This document shows, one piece after another, positions 16,827 to 25,867 of a stretch of 64,000 bases of DNA. The notes under the pieces are model-generated. The model was not told the DNA's origin and searched no databases. It saw only the letters and a program-made list of their open reading frames with translations. Numbering within the stretch: the first letter of the stretch is position 1; every line of letters starts with the position of its first letter. Both the position numbers and the translations under genes were made by a program. The stretch comes from Streptomyces fildesensis (GTDB lineage: Bacteria > Actinomycetota > Actinomycetes > Streptomycetales > Streptomycetaceae): contig NZ_JAAIKO010000042.1 of NCBI RefSeq assembly GCF_016107395.1, positions 1 to 64,000 of the forward strand, in the 5' to 3' direction.

Positions 16827-16912
16827 AAGCTGCTGGCGCCCCCGAGTGTGCCATGCCCTCCCGCGCCTGGCGAGCAGCCCCGGCGCCCGCCTCCCCCTGC
16901 AAAGGCATCCTC

Positions 16913-17527
16913 GTGACCGCAACCTCGTTCCAGGCCCTGGACGGCGCAGCCATCGACGGCGGCTGGTACACCACCGTCACCGACTTCGCCCGCGACACCC
17001 ACTGGCTCAACGCCCCGATGCTGGCCTTCACCAGCTACGGAGCGGCGCTGTTCGTCGTGGCCCTGCTCGCCGGTTGGTGGATGGCCCGCCGTGCCGATGC
17101 CGCCGCGATGGCCGCGTCGCTGGCGGGCGGCATCGCCGTCGTCCTCGCCTACGTCGTCAACTCCGGCATCAAGGAAGTCTTCGTCGAACCGCGCCCCTGC
17201 CGCGCCCTGCCGCACGACTTCCTCGTCGAAGCCTGCCCACCGCTGAACGACTACGCCTTCCCCAGCAACCACACCACCGTCGCCTTCGCCGCCGCCACCG
17301 CGCTGCTGCTCATCCACCGGCGCCTCGGCGCACTGGCTCTCGTCCTCGCCGTGCTGATGGCCGCTTCCCGCGTCTACGTCGGCGCCCACTACCCCCACGA
17401 CGTCATCACCGCCGCCCTGGTCGGCACCGCCATTGCCGCCCCGACCGTCCTCCTCGGCCGCCGCTACGGCGCCCCGGTCGTCGAACGACTCCGCACCAGC
17501 CGGCTGCGCCCCGTACTAACCCGATAG
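16913..17527 (+). CDS. PAP2 superfamily phosphatase (undecaprenyl-diphosphatase-like)
   Basis: This membrane protein of 204 residues has the three PAP2 signature pieces: KEVFVEPRPCR, FPSNHTTVAF and SRVYVGAHYPHDV, with phosphate-binding Lys/Arg and catalytic His residues in place. Five or six hydrophobic helices surround them. Such enzymes dephosphorylate lipid diphosphates, often undecaprenyl diphosphate. GTG 16913 follows AAAGGC. A more upstream in-frame start at 16817 would put the start inside the operator and is less likely. Control by the divergent BlaI links it to cell-wall stress and suggests a bacitracin-type resistance role (inference). Confidence 0.87.
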   Translation: MTATSFQALDGAAIDGGWYTTVTDFARDTHWLNAPMLAFTSYGAALFVVALLAGWWMARRADAAAMAASLAGGIAVVLAYVVNSGIKEVFVEPRPCRALPHDFLVEACPPLNDYAFPSNHTTVAFAAATALLLIHRRLGALALVLAVLMAASRVYVGAHYPHDVITAALVGTAIAAPTVLLGRRYGAPVVERLRTSRLRPVLTR

Positions 17528-17660
17528 GACCGACGCAAGGACGATGGAGGAGCCGACCGTGCCGTACCCGAGGCCGCCTTTGGATTCCAGCTCGCTCAGG
17601 TAGTCACCCGCAGTCGCACCGAGCGGACGGGTCAGGACGAACACTGTCCAGAACAGGCCG
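17516..17660 (-). pseudogene. Fragment of a COG4705 membrane protein (C-terminus)
   Basis: About 47 codons read WTVFVLTRPLGATAGDYL, then GGLGYGTVGSSIVLASVLSG and stop. This corresponds closely to ILTRPLGASLGDYLSQ and GGLGLGTVGTSALFLVTISA near the end of the intact protein at 20011-20853. No start or N-terminal helices remain upstream. It is a truncated second copy, and its stop overlaps the PAP2 gene end by 12 bp. Confidence 0.7.
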
Positions 17661-17874
17661 AAATCGTCGTGCCTGCAGGGCTGGTGGACAGGATCACGCA
17701 TAGCCATCATCGGGCACAGAGGATCAACGTGCCGCCACGCGCGGGCCTGATCACGCAGTGGTGGGCGAAAGCCTCCAGGATGGCCTTCCCCCTGGTTCGG
17801 CGCAGTCGTCGACTCCGGCGCCAGTATGAGGAGGGGCAGTGCCCTGACACCCCTCGGCTGCCCCGAGCCGCACG

Positions 17875-19236
17875 CTATCCGGCGGGAAGTGAGACCACGA
17901 AGCGGGCGCCGGTATCGGCAGGAGACACCGTGATCTCACCACCTGCCGCTCGCGCCAGGCGGCGTGCGAGTGGCAGGCCCAAGCCGGCTCCATCGTGCCT
18001 GCTGGCGGGATCGGCCCTGAATCCCGGTTCGAAGACGGCCCCCCACAGGCCGGCCGGAATCCCGGGACCGTCGTCGGAGACCGTGACCTCCACGTTCCGT
18101 CCGGGAACGGCCGCATACTCGATCGCTACGCACCGCACCGCGTAGCGGCGGGCGTTGTCCAGCAGTGGCACCAGGATCCGTTCCAGGAGCGGAGCGGAGA
18201 CGCCCACAGTGGGCTGCTCCCCGTCGATTCCGGTTCGTACCACCACGGGTGGATCCTGGGGGTGGGCTTCGGCGCTGTGGCGCGCAACTTCCTCGATCGT
18301 CTCCCGCAATGAACACCGTCCGGATGTCTCGGAGCCGCGGGTGCGCGCTTCAGTGAGCAGCGTTTCGACGATGCCGTGCATGCGGGCTGCCCCGGACGCG
18401 ATGGCCCGGTGCGCGGTCTCCTGCTCCTCGACGCCGCGCGGCCTGGCTTGCAGCCATTCGACCTCGGCGGTGAGAGCGGCCAGCGGGGTGCGCAGCTCGT
18501 GTGACATCTCACCGGTCAACTGCTGCTCATGCCGGAGCACCGCGGCCAGCCGGTCCAGGAGTGCGTCGAGTGTCCCCGCCAGGTCGGCCAGTTCCGCCGG
18601 GCGTCGCTCTGCTCCGAAGCGGTGACCGGCGTCCTCCCCGCTCCACCGTGCCGCCTGCCGGCTCATGACGCCGACTGGGCGTAGTGCCCGGGCCACGACC
18701 GCACGGGTCACCGGGTAGACACCCCCGAGTAGCAGCACCGCCAGACCGATCGACCCAATGAGCGCGGTCTCGGCCGTATGCCGGTACGGAGTGACTTCCA
18801 CCGCTGCGACAACCGTGCCCACCTGGCGACCCCGGTCCCGGATCGGCAGTGCGTACAGTCGGAACGGAGCGGAGCCGGACGACTCGTCCGCGAACCCTTC
18901 CCCGCCGGCGAGCCGGTCGGCCCAGGCCTGCGGGCCGCCGGGCGGCGGCGGTCCTTCCACGACGCGCCGGCCCTGGTAGATCCAGATTCCGGTGTCCAGG
19001 ACATGGTCGTCGGACGGTTCATGGACGGTGAGTGAGCCGTTGGACCGCACTTCGACGGTGGCGGCGACGGCGGCCGCACGCGTGCGCAGCAGATCATCGG
19101 CCTGCGCGCGCAGCCGCGCGTCGAGCACCACATTGAACGCGGCTGTGAGCAGCGCCACCCATATGGCGGTGCTGGCCAGAGCAAGCAATGCGAGCCGGCC
19201 GCGCAAGGTGGCCGGGCGGCGCGTGAAGCGTCTCAT
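17875..19236 (-). CDS. Sensor histidine kinase
   Basis: This 453-residue kinase has two membrane segments (about 15-35 and 155-180) flanking a periplasmic sensor domain, then HAMP, a HisKA domain with His246 in GEMSHELRTPLAAL, and an ATPase domain. The ATPase has N-box LLDNARRYAV, G1 VSDDGPGIP and G2 GAGLGLPLARRLA. It overlaps the response regulator gene upstream by 4 bp, so the two form one operon. A COG4705 membrane protein gene precedes both. The signal is unknown. Confidence 0.95.
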   Translation of the reverse strand: MRRFTRRPATLRGRLALLALASTAIWVALLTAAFNVVLDARLRAQADDLLRTRAAAVAATVEVRSNGSLTVHEPSDDHVLDTGIWIYQGRRVVEGPPPPGGPQAWADRLAGGEGFADESSGSAPFRLYALPIRDRGRQVGTVVAAVEVTPYRHTAETALIGSIGLAVLLLGGVYPVTRAVVARALRPVGVMSRQAARWSGEDAGHRFGAERRPAELADLAGTLDALLDRLAAVLRHEQQLTGEMSHELRTPLAALTAEVEWLQARPRGVEEQETAHRAIASGAARMHGIVETLLTEARTRGSETSGRCSLRETIEEVARHSAEAHPQDPPVVVRTGIDGEQPTVGVSAPLLERILVPLLDNARRYAVRCVAIEYAAVPGRNVEVTVSDDGPGIPAGLWGAVFEPGFRADPASRHDGAGLGLPLARRLARAAGGEITVSPADTGARFVVSLPAG

Positions 19237-20030
19237 GCGAACCGGTATCCGACTCCGCGGACGGTGTCGATGCCCTCGACCGCGTCCACTTCCCGCAATT
19301 TACGGCGCAGCCGCGCCAGGAACTGGTCGAGCGTGTTGTCGCTGACGCTGGCGCCGTCGGGCCATCCCGTGCGGATCAGGGTCCGCCGTCGCACCACCGC
19401 GCCGGGCTCGGCCATCAGGCAGGCCAGGAGACGGAATTCGGTGGGTGTCAGGGATGCGGTGCGGTCGCGCACCTCGAGCAGATGCCGTGCCGGGTCGAGT
19501 CGGACCCCGGCGCCGTGCACCACGCGTTCGCTTCCGGTGCGCCGCACGGCCGCCCGCAGTCGCGCGGCGAGCTCGCTCATGTGGAACGGCTTGGAGAGGT
19601 AGTCGTCGCCTCCCGCGGAGAAGCCCGACAGTCGGTCGGTCAGTCCGTCGCGCGCGGTCAGGAACAGCACCGGTGCGACCAGGCCGCGGGCCCGCATGGC
19701 CTGGCACACGTCGCGTCCGTCGGAGTCCGGCAGGCCGACATCCAGCACAACGGCGTCCGCGTGGCCGGTGGCGGCAAGGGTTCGCAGTGCGCTGCGGCCG
19801 TCGGCGGCGGTCACCACTTCGAAGTCCTCCTCGCGGAGGCCTCGGGCCAGCACGTCCCTCAGCGCGTGATCGTCCTCGACGACCAGCACCAGGGGCCGCG
19901 TCCTGCGCACGACCGGGCCGGACCGCGCGCCGGGTTCTTCGGCCGGCTCGGCCCGGCGTTCGGACGGCGCGTCGCGGTGGGAAGGGGTGTGAACAGCCAC
20001 GGGGTCAGTATCACCCGCCCTCGGAGGCAC
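19233..20030 (-). CDS. OmpR-family response regulator
   Basis: The receiver domain has acidic residues VVEDD and phospho-acceptor Asp97 in VVLDVGLPDSDG, with Lys in LSKPFH. The C-terminal winged helix shows LTPTEFRLLACLM and DTVRGVGYRF. The first 40 residues are a disordered-looking Arg/Glu/Pro extension. A GTG at 20000 would remove ten of them and is a plausible alternative start. The gene overlaps the kinase by 4 bp and the upstream COG4705 gene by 20 bp, so all three should be co-expressed. Confidence 0.93.
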   Translation of the reverse strand: MPPRAGDTDPVAVHTPSHRDAPSERRAEPAEEPGARSGPVVRRTRPLVLVVEDDHALRDVLARGLREEDFEVVTAADGRSALRTLAATGHADAVVLDVGLPDSDGRDVCQAMRARGLVAPVLFLTARDGLTDRLSGFSAGGDDYLSKPFHMSELAARLRAAVRRTGSERVVHGAGVRLDPARHLLEVRDRTASLTPTEFRLLACLMAEPGAVVRRRTLIRTGWPDGASVSDNTLDQFLARLRRKLREVDAVEGIDTVRGVGYRFA

Positions 20031-20853
20031 CCCGGACGAGGTCGCGCGCGACGGGTTCGGCGGCTCCGGGATCCGTCTGATCCTTACGGGTGAAGGACAG
20101 GAAGGCGACGAGAGCCGAGATCGTCACGAGGAAGAGCGCGCTGGTCCCGACCGTCCCCAGGCCGAGGCCGCCCTCGTCACCGGGCTGCGAGAGGTAGTCG
20201 CCCAGTGAGGCGCCGAGGGGGCGGGTCAGGATATAGGCGATCCAGAAGGCCACCACAGCGTTCAGCTTGATGCCGGTGTGCGCCAGTGCGACAAGAGCGA
20301 TCAGCGCCCCGAACACGACCGTCGACACCCAGTAGCCCAGGCCCAGCTGCTCCGCGGTGAGATCGCCCGCGGCGGTACCCAGGGCGAACGTGAACAGGAT
20401 GGCCGCCCAGTAGAAGGCCTCGCGCCGGACCGTGACGATGCTGTGGATGGACAGCGTCTTCTCACTCGCGAACCAGATCGCGAAGGTGGCGGCCAGCGCG
20501 ATGGCGAACAGGACGGCGGTGGTCGCGAGGGGAACGCCGAAGTTGTCCGTGAGGTTGTCGGTGACCAGCGTGCCGACCACGCTGATCAGAACGACCGCCA
20601 TCCAGTAGACCGCGGGCAGGTACTTCTTCGCCATGAACTGGAAGAACAGCGTGATGATCAGCAGGCCGGCCATGATGTAGGTCGTGTTGGTCAGGCCGAG
20701 GTCGAGATTGCTGTTCAGGAAGTCCGCTGCCGTTTCGCCCACGGTGGTGCAGAGCACTTTGATGACCCAGAAGTAGATCGTGACCTCCGGCACCTTGTTC
20801 AACATCTGGCGGCGCGTGGGCGCGGCCCCGGACCATTCCGTCGTGATCGTCAT
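20011..20853 (-). CDS. COG4705-family multi-helix membrane protein
   Basis: This 280-residue protein has about eight hydrophobic helices, including a repeated pattern (VLCTTVGETAADFLNSNLDLG and ILTRPLGASLGDYLSQ) that suggests two homologous halves. The family is described as uncharacterised membrane-anchored protein; it resembles proteins annotated as manganese-related, but no function is established that I can defend. The ATG at 20853 begins MTITTEWSG. It precedes and overlaps a response regulator and is followed by its kinase, suggesting it is a sensor accessory or the transporter that the system senses. A truncated copy is at 17516-17660. Confidence 0.8.
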   Translation of the reverse strand: MTITTEWSGAAPTRRQMLNKVPEVTIYFWVIKVLCTTVGETAADFLNSNLDLGLTNTTYIMAGLLIITLFFQFMAKKYLPAVYWMAVVLISVVGTLVTDNLTDNFGVPLATTAVLFAIALAATFAIWFASEKTLSIHSIVTVRREAFYWAAILFTFALGTAAGDLTAEQLGLGYWVSTVVFGALIALVALAHTGIKLNAVVAFWIAYILTRPLGASLGDYLSQPGDEGGLGLGTVGTSALFLVTISALVAFLSFTRKDQTDPGAAEPVARDLVRGASEGG

Positions 20854-20921
20854 GGCGCGAGGCTGGCACGACGCACCTGAACAGAACCTGACTGTCCTTC
20901 CCAGCCGCCGTCGGCCGGGCG

Positions 20922-21656
20922 CTACAGGCTCTCCTCCGGTCTTTCGAGCCGGTAGCCGTGGCCTCGGAGCGTGGTGATCTCCAGCGGCCGTGTCGGGGCG
21001 GCGGCGGTGGCAGCGGCATGGTGCAGGCGACGTCGCAATGAGGCCATGGTGACGTCCAGGGTCTTCGTGGGGCCGAACCAGTTCTCGTCCCACACCTGCG
21101 CCATCAGGTCCTCCCGTGACACGGCCGCGCCCTGGTTGCGGCCCAGTACGGTCAGGAGTTCGAACTCCTTCGCGCGCAGCACGATTTCCACTCCGTTGAG
21201 CAGGCAGCGCCGTGCGGCGATGTCCAGGGTCAAAGGACCGATCACGAGGGACTCCGGGCCCTCCGGCGCTGTGGTGGGGCGTCGGCGCAGGTGTGCGCGG
21301 AGCCGGGCGAGCAGAACGGTCAGGCTGAAGGGCTTGACGAGGTAGTCATCAGCGCCCGCGTCCAGGCCGGCGATGACATCGATCTCGTCGGAGCGGGCGG
21401 TCAGGATGACGATGAGCAGATCGGGGTGGTCCGCGCGGAGGCTGCGGGCGACATCGATGCCGTCCATGTCGGGCAGGCCGAGGTCCAGGAGGACGACGTC
21501 GGGGAGAGCCTTGTGCGCTGCGCTCAGCCCGGAAGTCCCGGTGCGGCACCAGCTGGCGCTGTATCCGTTACCGAGCAGGCCGGTGTGCAGGTGGCGTCCG
21601 ATGGTCTCGTCGTCCTCGATCACCAGAGCGGCGGGCCGGTCGGATGCGGTGGCCAT
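20922..21656 (-). CDS. OmpR-family response regulator
   Basis: This 244-residue regulator has receiver residues VIEDDE, Asp58 in VVLLDLGLPDMDG and Lys in LVKPFSL, followed by an OmpR winged helix with LRAKEFELLTVLGRNQGAAV and ITTLRGHGYRLE. ATG 21656 has GGAG 7 bp upstream and is preferred to an ATG two codons earlier. The gene lies at the end of the lipoprotein-ABC block, and the kinase most likely to pair with it is the divergent one at 26675. Kinase and regulator thus bracket the transporter. Confidence 0.93.
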   Translation of the reverse strand: MATASDRPAALVIEDDETIGRHLHTGLLGNGYSASWCRTGTSGLSAAHKALPDVVLLDLGLPDMDGIDVARSLRADHPDLLIVILTARSDEIDVIAGLDAGADDYLVKPFSLTVLLARLRAHLRRRPTTAPEGPESLVIGPLTLDIAARRCLLNGVEIVLRAKEFELLTVLGRNQGAAVSREDLMAQVWDENWFGPTKTLDVTMASLRRRLHHAAATAAAPTRPLEITTLRGHGYRLERPEESL

Positions 21657-21747
21657 GGGCATGCTCCGAAGCGTAGGGGTCGGGCAGGCAGGAGCAGGGC
21701 AGACACCAGGGAGAGCGTGGCGCCTGCCCCGCCGGCCGGGTGAGCCG

Positions 21748-24408
21748 TCAGAGTTCCCGCAGCTCCTCGACAGCCGGCCGGTGGGAGGCACGGGCCGCGG
21801 CCAGGGCAGCGGCTGCCAGCGCGGTCATGGTGATCAGCAGGGTCAGGCCCAGGTACTGCCAGGGCACGGCCACCGTGCTGGGCGGTGGGTCGAAGACCCC
21901 GGTCAGTACCTTGACGAGCATCTGCGACAACGCCCAGGCGATGACGGCGCCACCGAGCACTCCGCCGGTGAGTACGGCGGCGGCTTCGCTGAGCACCAAC
22001 CCTCGCAGCTGTCGTCTGGAGGCCCCGAGCACCGTGGCGATGGCGAAGGTGCGGCGGCGTTCCGCCAGGCCCAGAGCCAGCACGATGCCGCCTGCCGCCG
22101 CGGCCAGCAGGATCGCGAAGGCGAGTTCGATCCGGGTCAGTCCGGCGAGGTCGACCGAGGTGAGGCTGGAGCCGACCGCGGTCCGTGCCTGGGTGACGTC
22201 TGTGACGCTCGCCCTGGTGCCGAGTTCGCTGCGCAGCTTCGCGGCCACGTCCCTCTGGTGGGTGCCGCCGGTGTCGACCAGGAAGGCGCCGACCGCGTCA
22301 CTGCCGGTGGCCTTGGCGATGTAGTCGGCGTTCGCGACGAAGAAGCTGTCGCGGGGGGCGGTCGGGAATTCCTTCACGATGCCCGCGTAGTGGAACGCCA
22401 CGGTGCGGAACTGCTGTGTGCGACTGTCCTGCAGGCGCAGATTCAGCAGGTCGCCGGGGGCGAGCTGGAAGTCCTTCACGGTTTCGTCGCTGACCAGAAC
22501 GGAGTCGGGCCGGGCGGCAAGCCGCTGCATCAAGCTCTGCGCACTGCCGCCGGAGAAGTAGGCGTCCTGCAAGGAGGTGGCAGAGGCGATCGTGGACGAC
22601 CGCACTCCGTAGAGGTCCTGCAGATCGGATCCGATGTACGCGAACCGGTGCTGCAACGGCTCCACATGCCGCACTCCGGCGACCGAGGCCAGAGCGCTCG
22701 CGCCGCCGGGTCCGGTGGTGGAACCCGGTGACTGTGTGACCGTGACGTCCGCGCCGTTGGTCAGCTGGGCATCGATCTCCGACTGCTGGCGGTATGTCGC
22801 GTTGAAGGTCGCGGTGGAGGCTGCGAACGAGACCGCCAGCGCCAGCAGCACCATGGACCGCGCCAGCGGACGGTGCCGGCGCGACATGCTCGCTGCGGCC
22901 GCCCCGGCCAGCGTTCCCGTCAGCGGCCTGACCAGCCGGACCAACGGCCGGCGGCCGTGGGCCAGAACCATCGTTGCCAGCCGCCACAGCAGGAGCGAGG
23001 AGCCCAGCCAGAGCAGGGCCGGGCCCAGGAAGGCCCAGTAGGACACCGAGATGGCGGCCACGCCTTCCGGAGCCAGTACCAGCGCGTAGTTGTTTCGGCT
23101 GGACGCCCGGAAAATCAGGAGGGAGACCACCAGCAATACGACGTCCAGACCCCACCGCATCCACAGTGCATTGCGGCCGTGCCTGACTGTGTGCCGTGCC
23201 TCGGCCACGGTGCCGGCCCGCAGATCCCGCAGAGCGGGCAGCAGCACGGCGCCCGCTGCGATGACGAGTCCCAGGATCAGGGCGAGGGCGGACCATGTGG
23301 CGGCCGAAGCGGTGGTGGCGCCGAACGACGCGGTGCCGAAGGCCAGCCGCCCGGTCAGCGCGGCAATTCCGATCCCAACCGCGCCGCCGGCCAGACCGAC
23401 CACACCCGCTTCCACCGCGGCGAGCCTGGCCACCTGGCGGGGGCGCAGCCCCCTGGTGCGCAGCAGTGCCTGCTCCCGGCGACGGCGGTCGGCTCCCGCA
23501 CCCGCCAGTGCCGCGGTCAGCAGGGCGGCCAGGACGGCTCCGGGGGCGCCCAGGAACAGGAAGAGGATCTGGGCGTAGACGGCGTCCTGGCGGGCCGCGC
23601 CGAGGGAGGCGCCTAGGTTGTCGCCCACGAGTACTCCGCCGGACAGGTGCGCTTCGAGGTTGTGCGCCGCACTGGTGACCGCCGAGTACGCGGCGGCGGG
23701 GTCCTGCGGCAGGCGCGCGTCGCGGGACACATGGATCTGGGTGGTGACAGCGGCCGGGTCCACGGCCTTCACCGGGGTCGTCAGGGTGCTGAACAGGGCG
23801 GCCGGAAGCAGGATGACGTTGTCGGGCGGCGCGGAGGGCTGCGTCTGGGGCGGGGCACCGACCTTCTGGAACAGCGAGTCCGCCTGCGGCAGGTCGACGA
23901 CACCGGCCACCGTGACGGACACGGGGCTCGCGCCCGGCCGGCCGATGCGCACCGTGTCGCCCGGTGCCACATGCAGGTTCGCGGCCGTCTGCTGTGCCAG
24001 CAGCACGCCGTCGGCTGCTCCGGTCAACTGCCGTATCTCGCGCGGGAACGCGGACCGGTAGCCTTCCGGGAGACCGAGCAGGACCCCCGAGCCGGTGCTC
24101 TGTACCGAACCCGCGACCGTGGCCTGGAAGCCGGTGCTGCGGGCGAAGCCGACCGGCAGCGCGGTCCGTACACCCGCAGCGGCGCGGACCGTGCCGAGTA
24201 CGGTGGCGGGATCGGCACCGGGCTGCACCTCCACCTGCCAGTCGACGGCGACCGAGTGGACCGCGCGGGCCGTCATGGTCGACTTCGACGCGGTGAGGAA
24301 CGAACCCAGCGCGGACATGAGTGCCACGGCCAGCGCGATGCCCAGCGCCGTGACCAGCAATCTGCCGCCACGCCGCCGCAGCAGGCCGGCCGACCAGGTG
24401 ACGATCAT
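21748..24408 (-). CDS. ABC transporter permease, FtsX/MacB type, two-unit
   Basis: This 886-residue permease consists of two FtsX-like units in tandem. An N-terminal membrane helix (LLVTALGIALAVALMSALGS) precedes an extracytoplasmic MacB-like domain. Three helices, a second extracytoplasmic domain and a final three-helix FtsX block (EAAAVLTGGVLGGAVIAWAL) follow. Such permeases pair with two-domain ATPase systems for lipoprotein or antimicrobial-peptide handling rather than bulk import. It overlaps the upstream ATPase by 4 bp. The two ATPases and a lipoprotein upstream make a complete complex. Confidence 0.93.
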   Translation of the reverse strand: MIVTWSAGLLRRRGGRLLVTALGIALAVALMSALGSFLTASKSTMTARAVHSVAVDWQVEVQPGADPATVLGTVRAAAGVRTALPVGFARSTGFQATVAGSVQSTGSGVLLGLPEGYRSAFPREIRQLTGAADGVLLAQQTAANLHVAPGDTVRIGRPGASPVSVTVAGVVDLPQADSLFQKVGAPPQTQPSAPPDNVILLPAALFSTLTTPVKAVDPAAVTTQIHVSRDARLPQDPAAAYSAVTSAAHNLEAHLSGGVLVGDNLGASLGAARQDAVYAQILFLFLGAPGAVLAALLTAALAGAGADRRRREQALLRTRGLRPRQVARLAAVEAGVVGLAGGAVGIGIAALTGRLAFGTASFGATTASAATWSALALILGLVIAAGAVLLPALRDLRAGTVAEARHTVRHGRNALWMRWGLDVVLLVVSLLIFRASSRNNYALVLAPEGVAAISVSYWAFLGPALLWLGSSLLLWRLATMVLAHGRRPLVRLVRPLTGTLAGAAAASMSRRHRPLARSMVLLALAVSFAASTATFNATYRQQSEIDAQLTNGADVTVTQSPGSTTGPGGASALASVAGVRHVEPLQHRFAYIGSDLQDLYGVRSSTIASATSLQDAYFSGGSAQSLMQRLAARPDSVLVSDETVKDFQLAPGDLLNLRLQDSRTQQFRTVAFHYAGIVKEFPTAPRDSFFVANADYIAKATGSDAVGAFLVDTGGTHQRDVAAKLRSELGTRASVTDVTQARTAVGSSLTSVDLAGLTRIELAFAILLAAAAGGIVLALGLAERRRTFAIATVLGASRRQLRGLVLSEAAAVLTGGVLGGAVIAWALSQMLVKVLTGVFDPPPSTVAVPWQYLGLTLLITMTALAAAALAAARASHRPAVEELREL

Positions 24409-25145
24409 GGTGTGCCTCCCCGGCCGGTGTCGCCCGCGGTCGGCGGACCGGAGTCGAAGGGAACGGTCAGCCGGCCGTCGGACATGGTCCAGCGCGCCGG
24501 GAACCGCTCACCGACGCTGGGGTCGTGCGTGCTGACGACCAGTGCGGCGCCGATCCGGTCGGCCACGCCCAGCAGGACGTCGACGATGTGCCGGCCGGTG
24601 ACGCGGTCCAGCTGACCGGTGGGTTCATCGGCCAGCACCAGTCGGGGCCGCAGCGCCAGCACACGGGCGATGGCGACCCGTTGGGCCTGGCCGCCGGAGA
24701 GTTCCTGGGGAAGCTTGCCCATCAGATCGCCGGCTCCCACGAGGTCGAGGGCTTCGAGTGCCCGCCGCCGGGCCTCGCCCTCGGGCCTGCCGGCCAGGAC
24801 CAGCGGGAGACCGGCGTTCTCGGCCACGTCCAGGTTGTTGATCAGACTCGGGCTCTGGAAGACGACCCCGATGTCCCGTGCGCGCAGTCCACCGTCCATG
24901 GTGAGGCCGGGCCAGGTCACCGTGCCGCCGGTCGGCCGTTCCAGGCCGGCCATCAGATGGAGCAGCGTGGACTTCCCGGACCCGGAGGGGCCCATGACAG
25001 CGATCCGGTCGTGCGCGCGCACCAGGCAGTAGGTGCCGTGCACCGCGACCACGGCGCCCGCTCCCCTGCCGAAGGTCCGGGCGACGTTCTGGCAGCTCAC
25101 CAGTACCGTGGCGGCCGGGGCTTGGGCCACGGTCGGGGCGTTCAT
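24405..25145 (-). CDS. ABC transporter ATP-binding protein (MacB/LolD type)
   Basis: This 246-residue ATPase has Walker A GPSGSGKS, Q-loop VVFQSPSLINNL, signature LSGGQAQRVAIARVL and Walker B RLVLADEPTGQLD with a switch His (STHDPS). It overlaps its neighbours by 4 bp on both sides. With its neighbour at 25142 it presumably forms a heterodimeric or alternative ATPase pair for the FtsX permease. Confidence 0.93.
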   Translation of the reverse strand: MNAPTVAQAPAATVLVSCQNVARTFGRGAGAVVAVHGTYCLVRAHDRIAVMGPSGSGKSTLLHLMAGLERPTGGTVTWPGLTMDGGLRARDIGVVFQSPSLINNLDVAENAGLPLVLAGRPEGEARRRALEALDLVGAGDLMGKLPQELSGGQAQRVAIARVLALRPRLVLADEPTGQLDRVTGRHIVDVLLGVADRIGAALVVSTHDPSVGERFPARWTMSDGRLTVPFDSGPPTAGDTGRGGTP

Positions 25146-25867
25146 GACTCGATCCTTCCGTCGCGCAGACCGATGACCCGGTCGGCGATCCTGACGACCT
25201 CGGGGCTGTGAGTGACCACGAGGACCCCGCGTCCGTCCTTCGCACGGTCCCTGAGCAGGGCCAGTACCCGCTGTTCGGTCTGTCCGTCGAGTTCACCGGT
25301 GGGCTCGTCGGCGAGCAGGATGTCCGGGTCGTTGGCCAGGGCGACCGCCAGTCCCGCACGCGCCAGTTCACCGCCGGCCAGTTCGTGCGGCAGTGCCCGT
25401 GCCCGGCTGCTGAGGCCCACCTGCTCGAGGAGGCGGTCGGCGTCCGGCGCCGGACCTCGGCTGCGTCCCGCTGCCATATGGACGAGGCGAATGTTGTCGC
25501 GGACACTGAGGTGCGCGATGAGGTTGCCGGACTGCAGCAGCACGCCGATGCGGCGGAGCCGCGCCCGGGCCCGCTCGGCTTCCGGACGGTGGCTGATGCG
25601 CTCACCGCCGACATGCACCACCCCGCCGGCGGGCTCGTCCAGCCCTGCCAGGCATGCCAGGAGGGTGGATTTTCCCGATCCGGAGGGGCCCACGACGGCG
25701 ACCGTCTCCCCTCGGCCGACGTGCAGGCTGACCCCGCGCAAGGCGAGGGTCTCCTCCTCCCCGGAGCGGAAGAACCGGTAGAGGTCCCGTGCGTCGAGGA
25801 CGTGGGGCTCGTCCTTGCCCTTTCCCTTGTCCTCGTCCTTGGCCGGGGCGGGCGCGGTTCCGCTCAT
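25142..25867 (-). CDS. ABC transporter ATP-binding protein with atypical signature
   Basis: The ATPase has Walker A GPSGSGKS, Walker B DILLADEPTGELD and switch VVTHSPEV, but the signature loop reads LAGGELARAGLAVAL instead of LSGGQxQRVAIARAL. This change often marks the less active partner in a pair of ATPases. A Lys/Asp/Gly-rich leader of 15 residues precedes the domain. ATG 25867 overlaps the stop of the lipoprotein gene (TGATGA), which shows coupling and rules out the longer upstream start. Confidence 0.9.
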   Translation of the reverse strand: MSGTAPAPAKDEDKGKGKDEPHVLDARDLYRFFRSGEEETLALRGVSLHVGRGETVAVVGPSGSGKSTLLACLAGLDEPAGGVVHVGGERISHRPEAERARARLRRIGVLLQSGNLIAHLSVRDNIRLVHMAAGRSRGPAPDADRLLEQVGLSSRARALPHELAGGELARAGLAVALANDPDILLADEPTGELDGQTEQRVLALLRDRAKDGRGVLVVTHSPEVVRIADRVIGLRDGRIES

